From Hydractinia symbiolongicarpus (lineage: Eukaryota; Cnidaria; Hydrozoa; Anthoathecata; Hydractiniidae): DNA of 64,000 nucleotides. The position numbers were made by a program, and so were the translations under genes. The stretch lies in NCBI RefSeq assembly GCF_029227915.1, contig NC_079878.1, positions 62,001 through 126,000 on the forward strand, written 5' to 3'. Shown in pieces: positions 10,200 to 24,805 of this stretch; the stretch's first letter is position 1; each line of letters opens with the position of its first letter. Under the pieces are notes generated by a model. It did no database searches. It saw only the letters and a program-made list of their open reading frames with translations, and was not told where the DNA came from.

Positions 10200-13100
10200 A
10201 ACTTAAGTTCGCCAAAATTTTTCAATGAAAAAAAAAAAAAAAAGAAGAAAACATCTTCTTAGCTGGGAGCACTGTACGCCACTTGCCATTGATCTTTTTT
10301 ATTGATTATGTTTTTGTAAAATCTATTAAGAATTAGGTCATACCAACGATGGATAAAAAATTGGATTCGCAATTTTAACTTTATTGTTCATTTAATGATT
10401 CACAAAAATGAATCCTGTAGAAGCCTTTCTCTAAAAATTATTTTTAATTCTGTGTTTTCTTACATGAGGATTTAGTTACAGATACATAATATGTATTAAA
10501 TAAATATTTCCATTATTTTGATTTATTATTATTGTTGTTACTTCTGTAAATACAACTATGATATACAAAGTGAATTTAATTTATATATACTATAGAACTT
10601 ATATGCATAGTATCTGTACATCAGTTGTGCTATTATTGTGACATGATTTTTAGCATTTGAATACTGTAAACTCGTGATTGCTTCAATGTTTTTCTATGCT
10701 TGATTGAATTAAGTTGCTTAAACTAACTATTTTAGGATTTTGGTAACCAATCTGTACTGAAAACGGTTTAGTTGTATTATGTAACACTTCTATATTTATC
10801 TCCTGTGAATCTATGTATAACCATTCAGGCATTTTAAATCTATATCACAGGTCTTTGTTTTTTTTATTATAGTTGCCTCCTTTAGTTTCATCGATTTGAG
10901 GTCAATGCTTCTAATACTCTATTGGGGCATACAAAAGATGAATTTCATGTTTCACTAATGTAATTAGCAGAATATTCAGAACAAAGAAAACATTATGTAC
11001 TACTTTCGACATTAACATTTGTGTTGAATACAATACTTTTTAATAAGTTTCACATTTCCATGAACAAACTGTATAATTTAATGATCCAGCTAACTGTTGG
11101 CTTTATTCTACATCCAAATAATTACAATATTATTATCAGTGGGAAGTTCTGCCATAGTGTTTTATTTAACGGGCAAGTAAACACAAAAATTATAATTTAA
11201 TTTTTAATAGAACTTTGCTTCATTAAAAAATGGGTATGTGGCATTGCCTACCTCTTTCAAGAATTCTGTATGAACATTGAAAAAATTTTATATCTTGCCA
11301 GACCCCCTTTTGATTTTCGAAAAGACCACAACGAGTTGAACTTATGTCACAATTTAGTGCGGAAAACTTGTTCCGGGCTGGAAGTCATGGGTGGCATTTT
11401 GTTGTTGCTTAGTACAGTGATCTCAACACATTTTACTGGCACTTTTGAGACATAATGTAAGTGGTCAAAAATTTTATTTTACAGAACTTGTTTTTCATCA
11501 AAATCAGTTGACTTTAAGAAATAAAAGTAAATAAAGATATTTTTAAATAAACAATATAATAACTTGTTTTCTGTCACTCTTTACCAGAGGTACTTTAAAT
11601 AAATAAATGACATATGAGCCTGCCTTTCTGATTCAAATTTTTCACCATCAGCATTTCTTTACCAACACGAGTCTTCATTATACTATTTTGGGTTGGCATT
11701 TACCCATTTCCAGTCACCCAAAAAATTACGACTTGAATTTTTTGTTTTTATGAACAATTTACAATTTCACATCAGCAAAAACGGTGACATGAACTTTTTC
11801 TCAGTGTTTGACATCGTCAAATTACCTAAATTCGAGCTTTTTTTTCCAAGCTGGATTGTTCACATTTAAACTACTTTAATTCTAATTAAGGTTAATAAGC
11901 AAAATGCTCAGAAACCACTTTTATGATCTTATTTAATTCTTGCATGAAAGGAATATTTTCTATCGCTTTTTTTGCATCAGTACTTTTAGACCTGTTAAGA
12001 GATTTGCATTCAACCTTTATCATGTCCTTAAAATGTCTAAATTTTACTATTAGTTAAATATGACACCATAATTTATGCAGCATAATTAAATCTAAAATTC
12101 TTTAAATGTGAATATCTTGAGTACCTAAACAGCTTTTTAAAAAATTTACAAAGTTTTGTTGACCAACCATTTTTATCTCTATAATATAAGTCCAACATCA
12201 TTTTATACCTTGGGTTCGCTTTAGGTTTATGCCTAAATACCTGCATTGTGGGCAATAAAGTCCCCTAAATATTTTTTTGTGTTTGTTACAGCAAAAGTTC
12301 CTACAATCCCAAGTCTAAGGTCTAAAAAATTAAGAGACAATAACAGTACATCGTCCAGGCTCAGGGAAGGCAATTGTTCTAAAATTAAATAAACACATGA
12401 TTTTTTATAAGAACAGATTTATAAAAACACACACCTCAGATCCTGCCAAGAAGTAAGAACAGAATAAGAACATCTTAAGGCTCAAATTATTCTTGTCATG
12501 ACTAAAAGGAATTAGACTATTATTTTCCAGTACTCTGTAAAACTAACGAATGGTTGTTTTCGTTACTTTTCTCTTGCTCGATTGTTCATGAACACATAGA
12601 GTCTCATTAGCAAAGAACATTGAAAATTCAAATTAAATTTGATAAGAAAATTCCATAATTAAAAACAAAATAAGCTATATATTTTGAAGTTGTGTTTTAT
12701 TATTAAAATGTTTTACAACCAATCAGGCCAAAAAGACTAAGAACAGTCAGCAACAGGTTAGATTTTAATGAGTTTTTTAAAAAATGAGTGTAGCTTTTGG
12801 GAATATTGGCACTGAAAATGTATCTGAAAAAGACAATTTTAAGGGCTGGTTGTTGAATTGTTTTTTAATTAAGACTTTTTAACAAGCATCTTCTGTTACT
12901 AAGAATATCAGAAAAAATACCTTGAAAGTGAAATTTTCAATTTGCTTGCTTCCTTTTGTTTACCAAATGACTAATTAGAAATGTGAAATTATCCTAGATA
13001 TCTTCTAGATATGTTTTTTCAAAAAAGAATGTTCTGTTTGCTACTCTGAATCTGCTAAAGTGAATTAAAATATGTTTTGTTGTTAATCTAACATTGTTAG

Positions 13101-13262
13101 ACAAGGCTTCTTTGTATCCTTTTAGAACCTTTAAAGCACTAAAAAACAAACAAAAACAAGTGGTGAATATATATAAGACTTTGGTTCTTATGAGAAATAG
13201 TGTTTTGTAGTTTTTTTGGTATTATTGTATATAATAAAACATAGTTTCTGTTTCCTGTCAAG
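10200..13262. other. Intergenic stretch between PDCL and DTYMK
   Basis: About 3 kb of AT-rich DNA with frequent stops in all frames. I see no protein-family similarity, RNA gene or clear repeat array. A poly-A run lies near 10228-10245. An acceptor-like AG at 13261-13262, five bases before the DTYMK start codon, suggests that a leader exon lies in this stretch or that a leader is added in trans. Confidence 0.5.
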
Positions 13263-13267
13263 AAGTT

Positions 13268-16558
<3,291 letters not shown>

Positions 16559-16823
16559 AATATTAGGCTTTTTTTTAATATATGAAAGAAAGAATGCTAT
16601 TTAGGATTAGAAGCACATATACAAATATTTATTACAAAATTTTAAGCACTTGCATTAAATCAAGTTTTATACATTATATAATATATGCTTACAAATTCTT
16701 TGATTGTCCAATCTTTCTTGTGATTTACTTTTCTTTTTTACAGATTTGTCTTTTTCTGAACATTTCATTCCACGCACTTATAGTTTTACTGTAATCAAGG
16801 GAAGTAACTTTGCCCCACAATGA

Positions 16824-16829
16824 AATAAA
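16824..16829 (+). terminator. Candidate poly(A) signal of DTYMK
   Basis: AATAAA lies 266 bases after the DTYMK stop codon. This call is weak because such hexamers are common in AT-rich DNA. Confidence 0.3.
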
Positions 16830-17752
16830 TACATTTTTTCGTCCTTTACTTTGTGTAAAATGCAAGACCATCATTGCTTTTATACTCCCTTTATCTACTG
16901 TATGCTGTTTTCTCCGGAATCCTATATTTATTTGCATAACTTTCTATAAATTCACAAGTATAGATATTAATAGGTATTGTGAGTATTTTTCTGCTTTTAA
17001 AAGTTGATCACAGCAAACAGAAGCTACCTTTCAAATTTTGACAAACGTCACGATTGCTTCTCATTTTCATCATGCTACACTAAACTGCAAATAAGAACAT
17101 CCTTGCATTTGCATTTAGTGTCTGGCAGTGAGCGGCTCAATCTGCAGTCCTCATCACTGGGAGTTGCAGATAAACTAACAAGAAAAATCTTAGTTTTTTA
17201 TAAGTAGTTGCTTTAAACCGAAGCTTTATCCTTTCAAATAAAGTCAATTTTCATATATAACTGCAAATAATAATTGAATCATTTCTTTTTCTGAAGCAAT
17301 TATTTATAGAAACTACTTGCTATTTTTTATAAAGAATTGGCAACAAAATTAGTCCTTTGAAAAATTAAGTAGCCTGAGAAAGTGTTCTGTTTTTCTGAAA
17401 ATAATTTCGATGAGAAATCGTTTTTCCTTTGTCTTATTTATAACAAATTAGCTTTCTTTGAAAAAGTATCTGATTAACAAAGCAACCTTGAAACAATCTT
17501 TAACCGCAGAATTCGCTATATAACAATTAATTGCTTATTTATCGTACAATCACTGTACATCCATTTTCTGTTCAAAATGTTAGGCTTTTTCTGTCCACTG
17601 TTTTTAAGGTATCAATGTTGGTCAGGACATTAAAAATACATATCTCTAAATTTACTTTCATTTTTTCGTCAATATAACTTGTAGTGATATACATAAGGAT
17701 GTCATAGTCAAATTAGCAGCATCGAAAAGAAATAGAAAAGTTGGATCTTAAA
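16830..17752. other. Intergenic stretch between DTYMK and MAIP1
   Basis: About 0.9 kb with no supported gene. Short open frames here lack similarity and have no coding-like composition. It should contain the MAIP1 promoter, but I see no specific element. Confidence 0.45.
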
Positions 17753-20700
17753 ATGAGTTTGTTATTATCTCAAGTATGGAAATCTTGTCTTCAACAGACC
17801 AAGAAGGATACGTCGACGTTGTTTTTATACTTAAGACGTGGTGTTTGCACAAGAAATATTATGTCATGCTGTTGCTTGGCAGCGAATCGAAAGACATGTG
17901 ATAATAATAGACAACCTAAGTTGGTCTTTATTACCAGACAACTTCATGTATCCAAAACGAGACATAACACAGAGAAAAAGTTTCAAACCAAAGTTTTAAC
18001 ATTTAGCAATCCCATAAAATATATTTCGTTGAAAATTAAGTTATTTTTAATGCAGACCTATTTCGACCGTGACTTTCGAGAAGATCAATTTATTGCTGGA
18101 GCCAAACAGGTAATTTTTTGTTGTTGCGTTTTTATTTTGTTTCCAAAGAGACCTCTTGATCCCAAGGAATCCGGAGAAACTTTTAAAACCTGCCATTACA
18201 AGTTTCACTAGGCTCTATTTTGCAGAACATCAAAAAATGTACTTTCATGATTTTATCTTTCACCAAGGGAATCTACCAACTTAAATGAAAAAATATGCTA
18301 TGCTTAATGGCAAAATGTTCTGTCCGCTAATTAAATTTTAAAAAATAACAATTTGGTTCAAATATATTAGATGACAAGGAATCTATCCTGTTGTTTGTTG
18401 ATAATTTTATATTTAATTATAGGCTATTGTTTTTGTGTCCAATCATCTTTCAGATGGTAACTTTACTGGTTTAAATGAAGTCCTTACACCTGAGGTACGT
18501 TAGCACATGTACTTGTGTTTTGTATTAAGTTGGTAATGAACTTGTGTTTTGTATTAAGTCGCTGATATACTTCTGTTTTGTATTAAGTCGCAGATGTACT
18601 TGTGTTTGTATTAACCCGCTGATGTACTTGTGTTTTGTATTAAGTCGCTGATGTACTTGTGTTTGTATTAGCCCGCTGATGTACTTGTGTTTTGTATTAA
18701 GTCGCTGATGTACTTGTGTTTGTATTAGCCCGCTGATGTACTTGTGTTTGTATTAACCCGCTGATGTACTTGTGTTTTGTATTAAGTCGCTAATGTATTT
18801 GTGTTTTGTACTAAGTCGCTGATGTACTTGTGTTTTTTATTAACCCGCTGATGTACTTGTGTTTGTATTAACCCGCTGATGTACTTGTGTTTGTATTAAC
18901 CCGCTGATGTAATTGTGTTTTGTATTAAGTCGCTAATGTACTTGTGTTTTGTATTAAGTCGCTGATGTACTTGTGTTTTGTATTAAGTCGCTGATGTACT
19001 TGTGTTTTGTATTAAGTCGCTGATGTACTTGTGTTTTGTATTAACCCGCTGATGTAATTTTGGTTGTACTAAGTTGCTGATGTACTTGTGTTTTGTATTA
19101 AGTCGCTGATGTACTTGTGTTTTGTATTAAGTCGCTGATGTACTTGTGTTTTGTATTAACCCGCTGATGTAATTTTGGTTGTACTAAGTTGCTGATGTAC
19201 TTGTGTTTTGTATTAAGTCGCTGATGTACTTGTGTTTTGTATTAAGTCGCTGATGTACTTGTGTTTTGTATTAACCCGCTGATGTAATTTTGGTTGTACT
19301 AAGTTGCTGATGTACTTGTGTTTGTATTAGCCCGCTGATGTACTTGTGTTTTGTATTAAGTCGCTGATGTACTTGTGTTTGTATTAGCCCGCTGATGTAC
19401 TTGTGTTTGTATTAACCCGCTGATGTACTTGTGTTTTGTATTAAGTCGCTAATGTATTTGTGTTTTGTACTAAGTCGCTGATGTACTTGTGTTTTTTATT
19501 AACCCGCTGATGTACTTGTGTTTGTATTAACCCGCTGATGTACTTGTGTTTGTATTAACCCGCTGATGTAATTGTGTTTTGTATTAAGTCGCTAATGTAC
19601 TTGTGTTTTGTATTAAGTCGCTGATGTACTTGTGTTTTGTATTAAGTCGCTGATGTACTTGTGTTTTGTATTAAGTCGCTGATGTACTTGTGTTTTGTAT
19701 TAACCCGCTGATGTAATTTTGGTTGTACTAAGTTGCTGATGTACTTGTGTTTTGTATTAAGTCGCTGATGTACTTGTGTTTTGTATTAAGTCGCTGATGT
19801 ACTTGTGTTTTGTATTAACCCGCTGATGTAATTTTGGTTGTACTAAGTTGCTGATGTACTTGTGTTTGTATTAGCCCGCTGATGTACTTGTGTTTTGTAT
19901 TAAGTCGCTGATGTACTTGTGTTTGTATTAGCCCGCTGATGTACTTGTGTTTGTATTAACCCGCTGATGTACTTGTGTTTTGTATTAAGTCGCTAATGTA
20001 TTTGTGTTTTGTACTAAGTCGCTGATGTACTTGTGTTTTTTATTAACCCGCTGATGTACTTGTGTTTGTATTAACCCGCTGATGTACTTGTGTTTGTATT
20101 AACCCGCTGATGTAATTGTGTTTTGTATTAAGTCGCTAATGTACTTGTGTTTTGTATTAAGTCGCTGATGTACTTGTGTTTTGTATTAAGTCGCTGATGT
20201 ACTTGTGTTTTGTATTAAGTCGCTGATGTACTTGTGTTTTGTATTAACCCGCTGATGTAATTTTGGTTGTACTAAGTTGCTGATGTACTTGTGTTTTGTA
20301 TTAAGTCGCTGATGTACTTGTGTTTTGTATTAAGTCGCTGATGTACTTGTGTTTTGTATTAACCCGCTGATGTAATTTTGGTTGTACTAAGTTGCTGATG
20401 TACTTGTGTTTTGTATTAAGTCGCTGATGTACTTGTGTTTTGTATTAAGTCGCTGATGTACTTGTGTTTTGTATTAACCCGCTGATGTAATTTTGGTTGT
20501 ACTAAGTTGCTGATGTACTTGTGTTTTGTATTAAGCCGATGATGTACCTGCGTTTTGTATTAAGGGCATGTCGGCCAGCCGTCAGCTGTATTTTAATGCC
20601 AAGAAGAGTTCATCTTCATTACGTGTTGATGAGTCAGATTTCGTGAATATTTCTATGAAGGATGTTGATTTCGAATATGGCGATGAAGGTTAGTTTTGAG

Positions 20701-22528
20701 ATGTTTCGTTGCAATACAATGTTTTGCAAGATCGTATGCTAAAACCTATATTTTTGTAAGTTAGAGTACTGGTATATTACAGTATCCTGTCAGTGATTGT
20801 GAATATAATTTGAGTCGAGTCCCGTGTCTAAATTTTCTAAATTTGTCACTGACACCCATGTACGACAAAATTCGCAAGCACTTAACTTATAGGTTTTTGC
20901 AAGAAACAGTTTTTATCTCTACTTCACTGTTTTATTACAATTTACTGCAGGTTATGGTGTGCCTTCGGTGTTAGTAGTGTTAAGTTTGTAGACGACGATG
21001 ATAAATGTAATGAATTAGGGGGAAGTAATAGAAGTAATTGACAAAAATACACATTTATTTTTCAAAATTGTTTTGTTTTTTATGTAAAACATAGCTATAG
21101 GAATGCAAAACAAAAAAGATCTCGGTTCCATGTCTTAAGTTTTAAAAAACTGAGATTAAAGATGTTGTTTGGTGGTTACTTGATATTCTATTGCTTTCAG
21201 TTTTGTTTATAAAAAGTGAATTTTTAATTGTCATAATATTCAATAAACTTGGAAACTCAATTTTTAAAATTTTTACCGTAAATGTTTTAAGGGCAAGGCC
21301 GTTCACAAAAGCTGTGCGTTATCTGAGTCTTTACATTGCATCTGCAATTTTTTCATATCTTACTTGTTTTTTAGGGCGTAAATGGGCGTATGTTCTAGTT
21401 GTATGTATCTGTACGGCCAAAGAAGCTGTGACAAAAACATTTGGAAATATTGATATTATAGCTACTCGCACTAGAATACTAAAATATTCGTAAGTTAATT
21501 TCTTAACTAGGTTTACTTACATGAGTCATGGACTATAAAGTTTAAGAATTCAATTTAATAAAATTCCTTCTTCAAATGAATTCATGGTTTTGCTTCCTTT
21601 TCGTGAAATAAATTTTTTTAGTTTTTAAACGGTACAATTTTCCGCTAATTTCCTTCATTATGCCATTCTAATTTAACATTTTTGCATTATACCATGACAA
21701 AGCCATCGTAAGTTTTATAAACCTAGAATTGAACTAGCTACCACAAAACGTACTTCTTTTTGTCATTTGAGAATTTGAATTCGGCGAAATTGCTTTTAAC
21801 TAAACGTTTTGACTTGTATCTGCGGTAACTCCATCGCAGATATTTGACTCCTTCTATATTTAAAAATCCGGTTAACGTCTAAATTGGCTTTCCCAGTGAA
21901 AGACGATGGTATCTGCTAAGTGAGCGCATTTTCCTATTATCTGCTAGGATGTTTCTTTTTACGAAATTACGGCAGTTGAGTTCTCGTAAATATGTGTTCT
22001 AAACTTCTTTATTCTATTATCGAAAAATATATCGCCAGAAATGTACGCTAAGGGAACAAATTATTTGAGAAAGAAGTTTTTGTGTATGCATGGTCCCATC
22101 TCTATGCGGAGTATATTTTGGTAGAAACGAAATCATTTATTTTTTGTCTGAAATAAATTTTTTAAAAAAAACAACAAAGAAATCAGTGGCTTTCATTCCA
22201 CAGAAAGTGGAAGTACGAAAAAAGCAAAAATTTTGCTGGCGACGTAGTTATTTTTATGGATTTTTTAAACTTTTGCTTAACTTCAATTTGCTAATTACGG
22301 ATACTTCTACAAGAAAAAATTTCATTTCCTTAGGACAACAAGTTTATCAGCGTCTTCTGTGACAGGCGAGAAATAAAAACATCCCAGGAGTTGCAAACTT
22401 AAAAAAAAGTTGCAAGTTCGTAAAAGTTTCTGATTCTGAAGTATTTTTCTTCGTGTTTTAGATTTCGTCGCGAATATACTGCAGGTGTCGAATCATATTG
22501 GCTAGTTGATCGTCTAGAACATGCTTAG
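17753..22528 (+). CDS. MAIP1: m-AAA protease-interacting protein 1, mitochondrial (MAIP1/C2orf47)
   Basis: Five exons with consistent phases: 17753-18109, 18423-18494, 20565-20688, 21375-21489 and 22462-22528, giving 244 residues. The first ~80 residues are basic and hydroxyl-rich with few acidic residues, as expected for a mitochondrial presequence. The TIM44-like part begins near residue 95 with YFDRDFREDQFIAGAKQ, then VSNHLSDGNF, RVDESDFVNI, GRKWAYVLVV and the closing FRREYTAGVESYW...RLEH, in the order found in vertebrate MAIP1. Known members act in the mitochondrial matrix with the m-AAA protease (AFG3L2) and help EMRE import and assembly for the calcium uniporter. The start is the first ATG of the open frame. 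Intron 2 is nearly all minisatellite, and its last unit supplies the acceptor. Confidence 0.9.
18505..20564. repeat. 29-bp minisatellite with higher-order structure in MAIP1 intron 2
   Basis: About 70 units of 28-29 bp, typical unit GCTGATGTACTTGTGTTTTG plus TATTAAGTC. Unit classes differ at the end (TTAAGTCG, TTAACCCG, TTAGCCCG) and in one or more T's. Higher-order copies are visible: the distinctive TAATGTATTTGTG unit recurs at 18791, 19450 and 19994 (spacings 659 and 544), and a four-unit block of about 115 bp accounts for the difference. The array fills the intron from about 10 bases after the donor to the acceptor. Confidence 0.95.
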
Positions 22529-23818
22529 AAAAATGTAAATTCGTAATATTTTTGTTAAATACACACCGTAGGTTAAATTGACGATTTTATTTTATGTTTA
22601 ATCAGGGGTTCTTTTAAATTTAGTTGATTATTGCGCAGGTTCTTTAAGTTAAATCAATGCAAGAGTATTTTGATAATGTCAGAAGGGGTTGTGGTCACGT
22701 GATGTGGGAGCAAAATAATTCTTCGAAGAAAGTGCAATGTAAAAAAACATACATACTTTAGGAGTAGAAACTTTTGCGAGCAAAAATTTGTCTCCCTAAA
22801 AAAGATTTGTAAAAGAGCTGTGAGAACATATCTCGCAAATGAAAGTTTTAAGTTTACCGAGTTGTGTTTAACTTGGCAAAAAAAAAACAGATTTAATCCC
22901 CAGTTTTTTGAAAAAAGTAGCATAGAATACTCCTCCAGTCCTTTATCGCCCGCCCTCACAACGCCATGTGGAAATTGGCAGTAAAAGGTTTGGATATTAA
23001 AGAGAGCGTTTTGTTCCGATTTAAATTGTTCGTGTAAACCACGCTCTGGGGAGGGTTGCGTCAAAGAAAAATAAAAAATGTCGTCGATACTTAAAATAAA
23101 TGTTTATAAAAATAAGCTCTTTAAATTTCAAATGATATTTACAATAAATACGTTTTACAAAGATCATTTCACTCCTGTTTCGGAAGTCTGGAAACAAAGT
23201 TGCTAACCTTGATTTTTTTTTGTTTAGATATAAGAGACAGTGAAAATTTTAAAGTTTAAATTTAAACAGGAAGAGACAACCTCATACTTAAATCGCCTTT
23301 TTTCTCCTCAGATAACTTAACCATTCACATGCTGGATTAAAAGAGATGGGACTAGAAACGAGGTTGCACTAGCAATATGAAATTGCAGTTTAAAATACAA
23401 AACACTTTCTTTAGAGAAGGGAATATGTTTATAAATAATTTTAAGATAAAATATATTTAGGGAAAAACATTTTTGGGATATAATTTTATGGAGCAGTAGA
23501 CTCAGCCTGGTGCTAAAATATTGTTGCCATGGCATTCTACCCGAGGTTAATTTTAAGAAGATATATAAATATAATACATTACTCATGAAAAATATACAAA
23601 AAATAACTGAAAAAATATAAAACGCTGTTATAAATTAAAATAGAACCAACTGTATATGACGAGACATCATGAACAATTTATATCAGTGCACCCACATTGG
23701 CGTGATTTTAACGACTGTAAGTCTATGTAGTTCTCTCAGGCTCTATATACGTTAGAAATTATCAGGCATGAAATGTCATAATCAGCTGTCGTATTTTCCG
23801 CAATTTTCCGAATTATAA
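22529..23818. other. Convergent intergenic stretch between MAIP1 and tensin
   Basis: About 1.3 kb separating two genes that end toward each other, so it must hold both 3' ends. I see no additional gene. AATAAA hexamers occur on both strands but none is clearly placed as the signal for either gene. Confidence 0.5.
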
Positions 23819-24805
23819 TCAGACCTTAGCATATCTCATAGCTTTGTGAATGAAGTTGATAACTGCAGATGCTGGTTGATCAGGATCCATTTCAGCGCAT
23901 ATGTGACATTCATTTTGAGAATTATTTGATTGTTTACGAACGACGAAACCAAAACAGCTAAAAAATAATGTTTTGAAAAATTAACATAAACTTGTGTGGT
24001 ACAGTTAAAACCTTTGCTATCAGTTACGGTTGATGCTTCGTTGGCTGACTCCAAGCATTGCATTATGTCTGTATTTTTTAAAAGGTGTTGTCATAGTCGC
24101 AACAGAGCGGCGTAATGGTAAATATATTTTATCGAAAGTTTCAGAGCTGTTTCTTATTTAACATTCGCGACTACGAAGCCTAATTCTCAGAATGTGACTT
24201 ATTTTTTTAATACTATAATATTATAATGGTTTTTAAAGGTGCAGATTAAAACCTTCCTTGAAATGAATTTTCTAGCTTTAGGCAGCGTGACTACGATATC
24301 CATATCCCACGTGTCAACCAGGCGTAGCCACCTAATTTATTAACGATTGTTCTGAAAATTTGATGCACACTTACCCGACTTCCCGATCGACGTCTCCGAT
24401 AATCGGTTTTAAATTTATTTGTCGTCCTTTTGGATCGACACCACAGTGTATGACGTTTGCCATTTGGTAGTGACGACGGAAGAAAAGTCTGAAACGAAAA
24501 AAACAATATTGTGAACACATGACGAAGTTATTCATATTGCTATACGAAATTTTAGTTTCCATACCTCCTCTGATTATCAGTTAAAGTGATTCCTTGTTGG
24601 TTCACCTTGATATTAATGGTGGTTGTTTTTTGCGTCATATTTTGCGACGTTACTTTGTTCATCGCGTAATGCACGGCACCGTCGCCAGTTAGCGATTCGA
24701 CGCCGACAGCTCCAAGATAAACTAAATTACACGCAGCGCCTTTCTCTAGTAGTTGAGATTCAGTGAGAGAGGATTTCATACCGTTCGCTGCACCGTCGAC
24801 GGAGT
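23819..24805 (-). CDS. tns: Tensin PTB-domain exons and C-terminus
   Basis: Three exons (24805-24565, 24488-24375, 23957-23819). Motifs in order are LEKGAACNLVYLGAVGVESL, INIKVNQQGITLTDNQRR, LFFRRHYQMANVIHCGVDP, GFVVRKQSNNSQNECHICAE and PDQPASAVINFIHKAM, with the stop at 23821-23819. This matches the C-terminal PTB of tensins, which binds NPxY motifs of beta-integrin tails. The chain ends at the usual place. Confidence 0.95.

Noticed and set aside
18505-20564. CRISPR-like array
   Set aside because: Repeats are contiguous with no unique spacers, within a eukaryotic intron.
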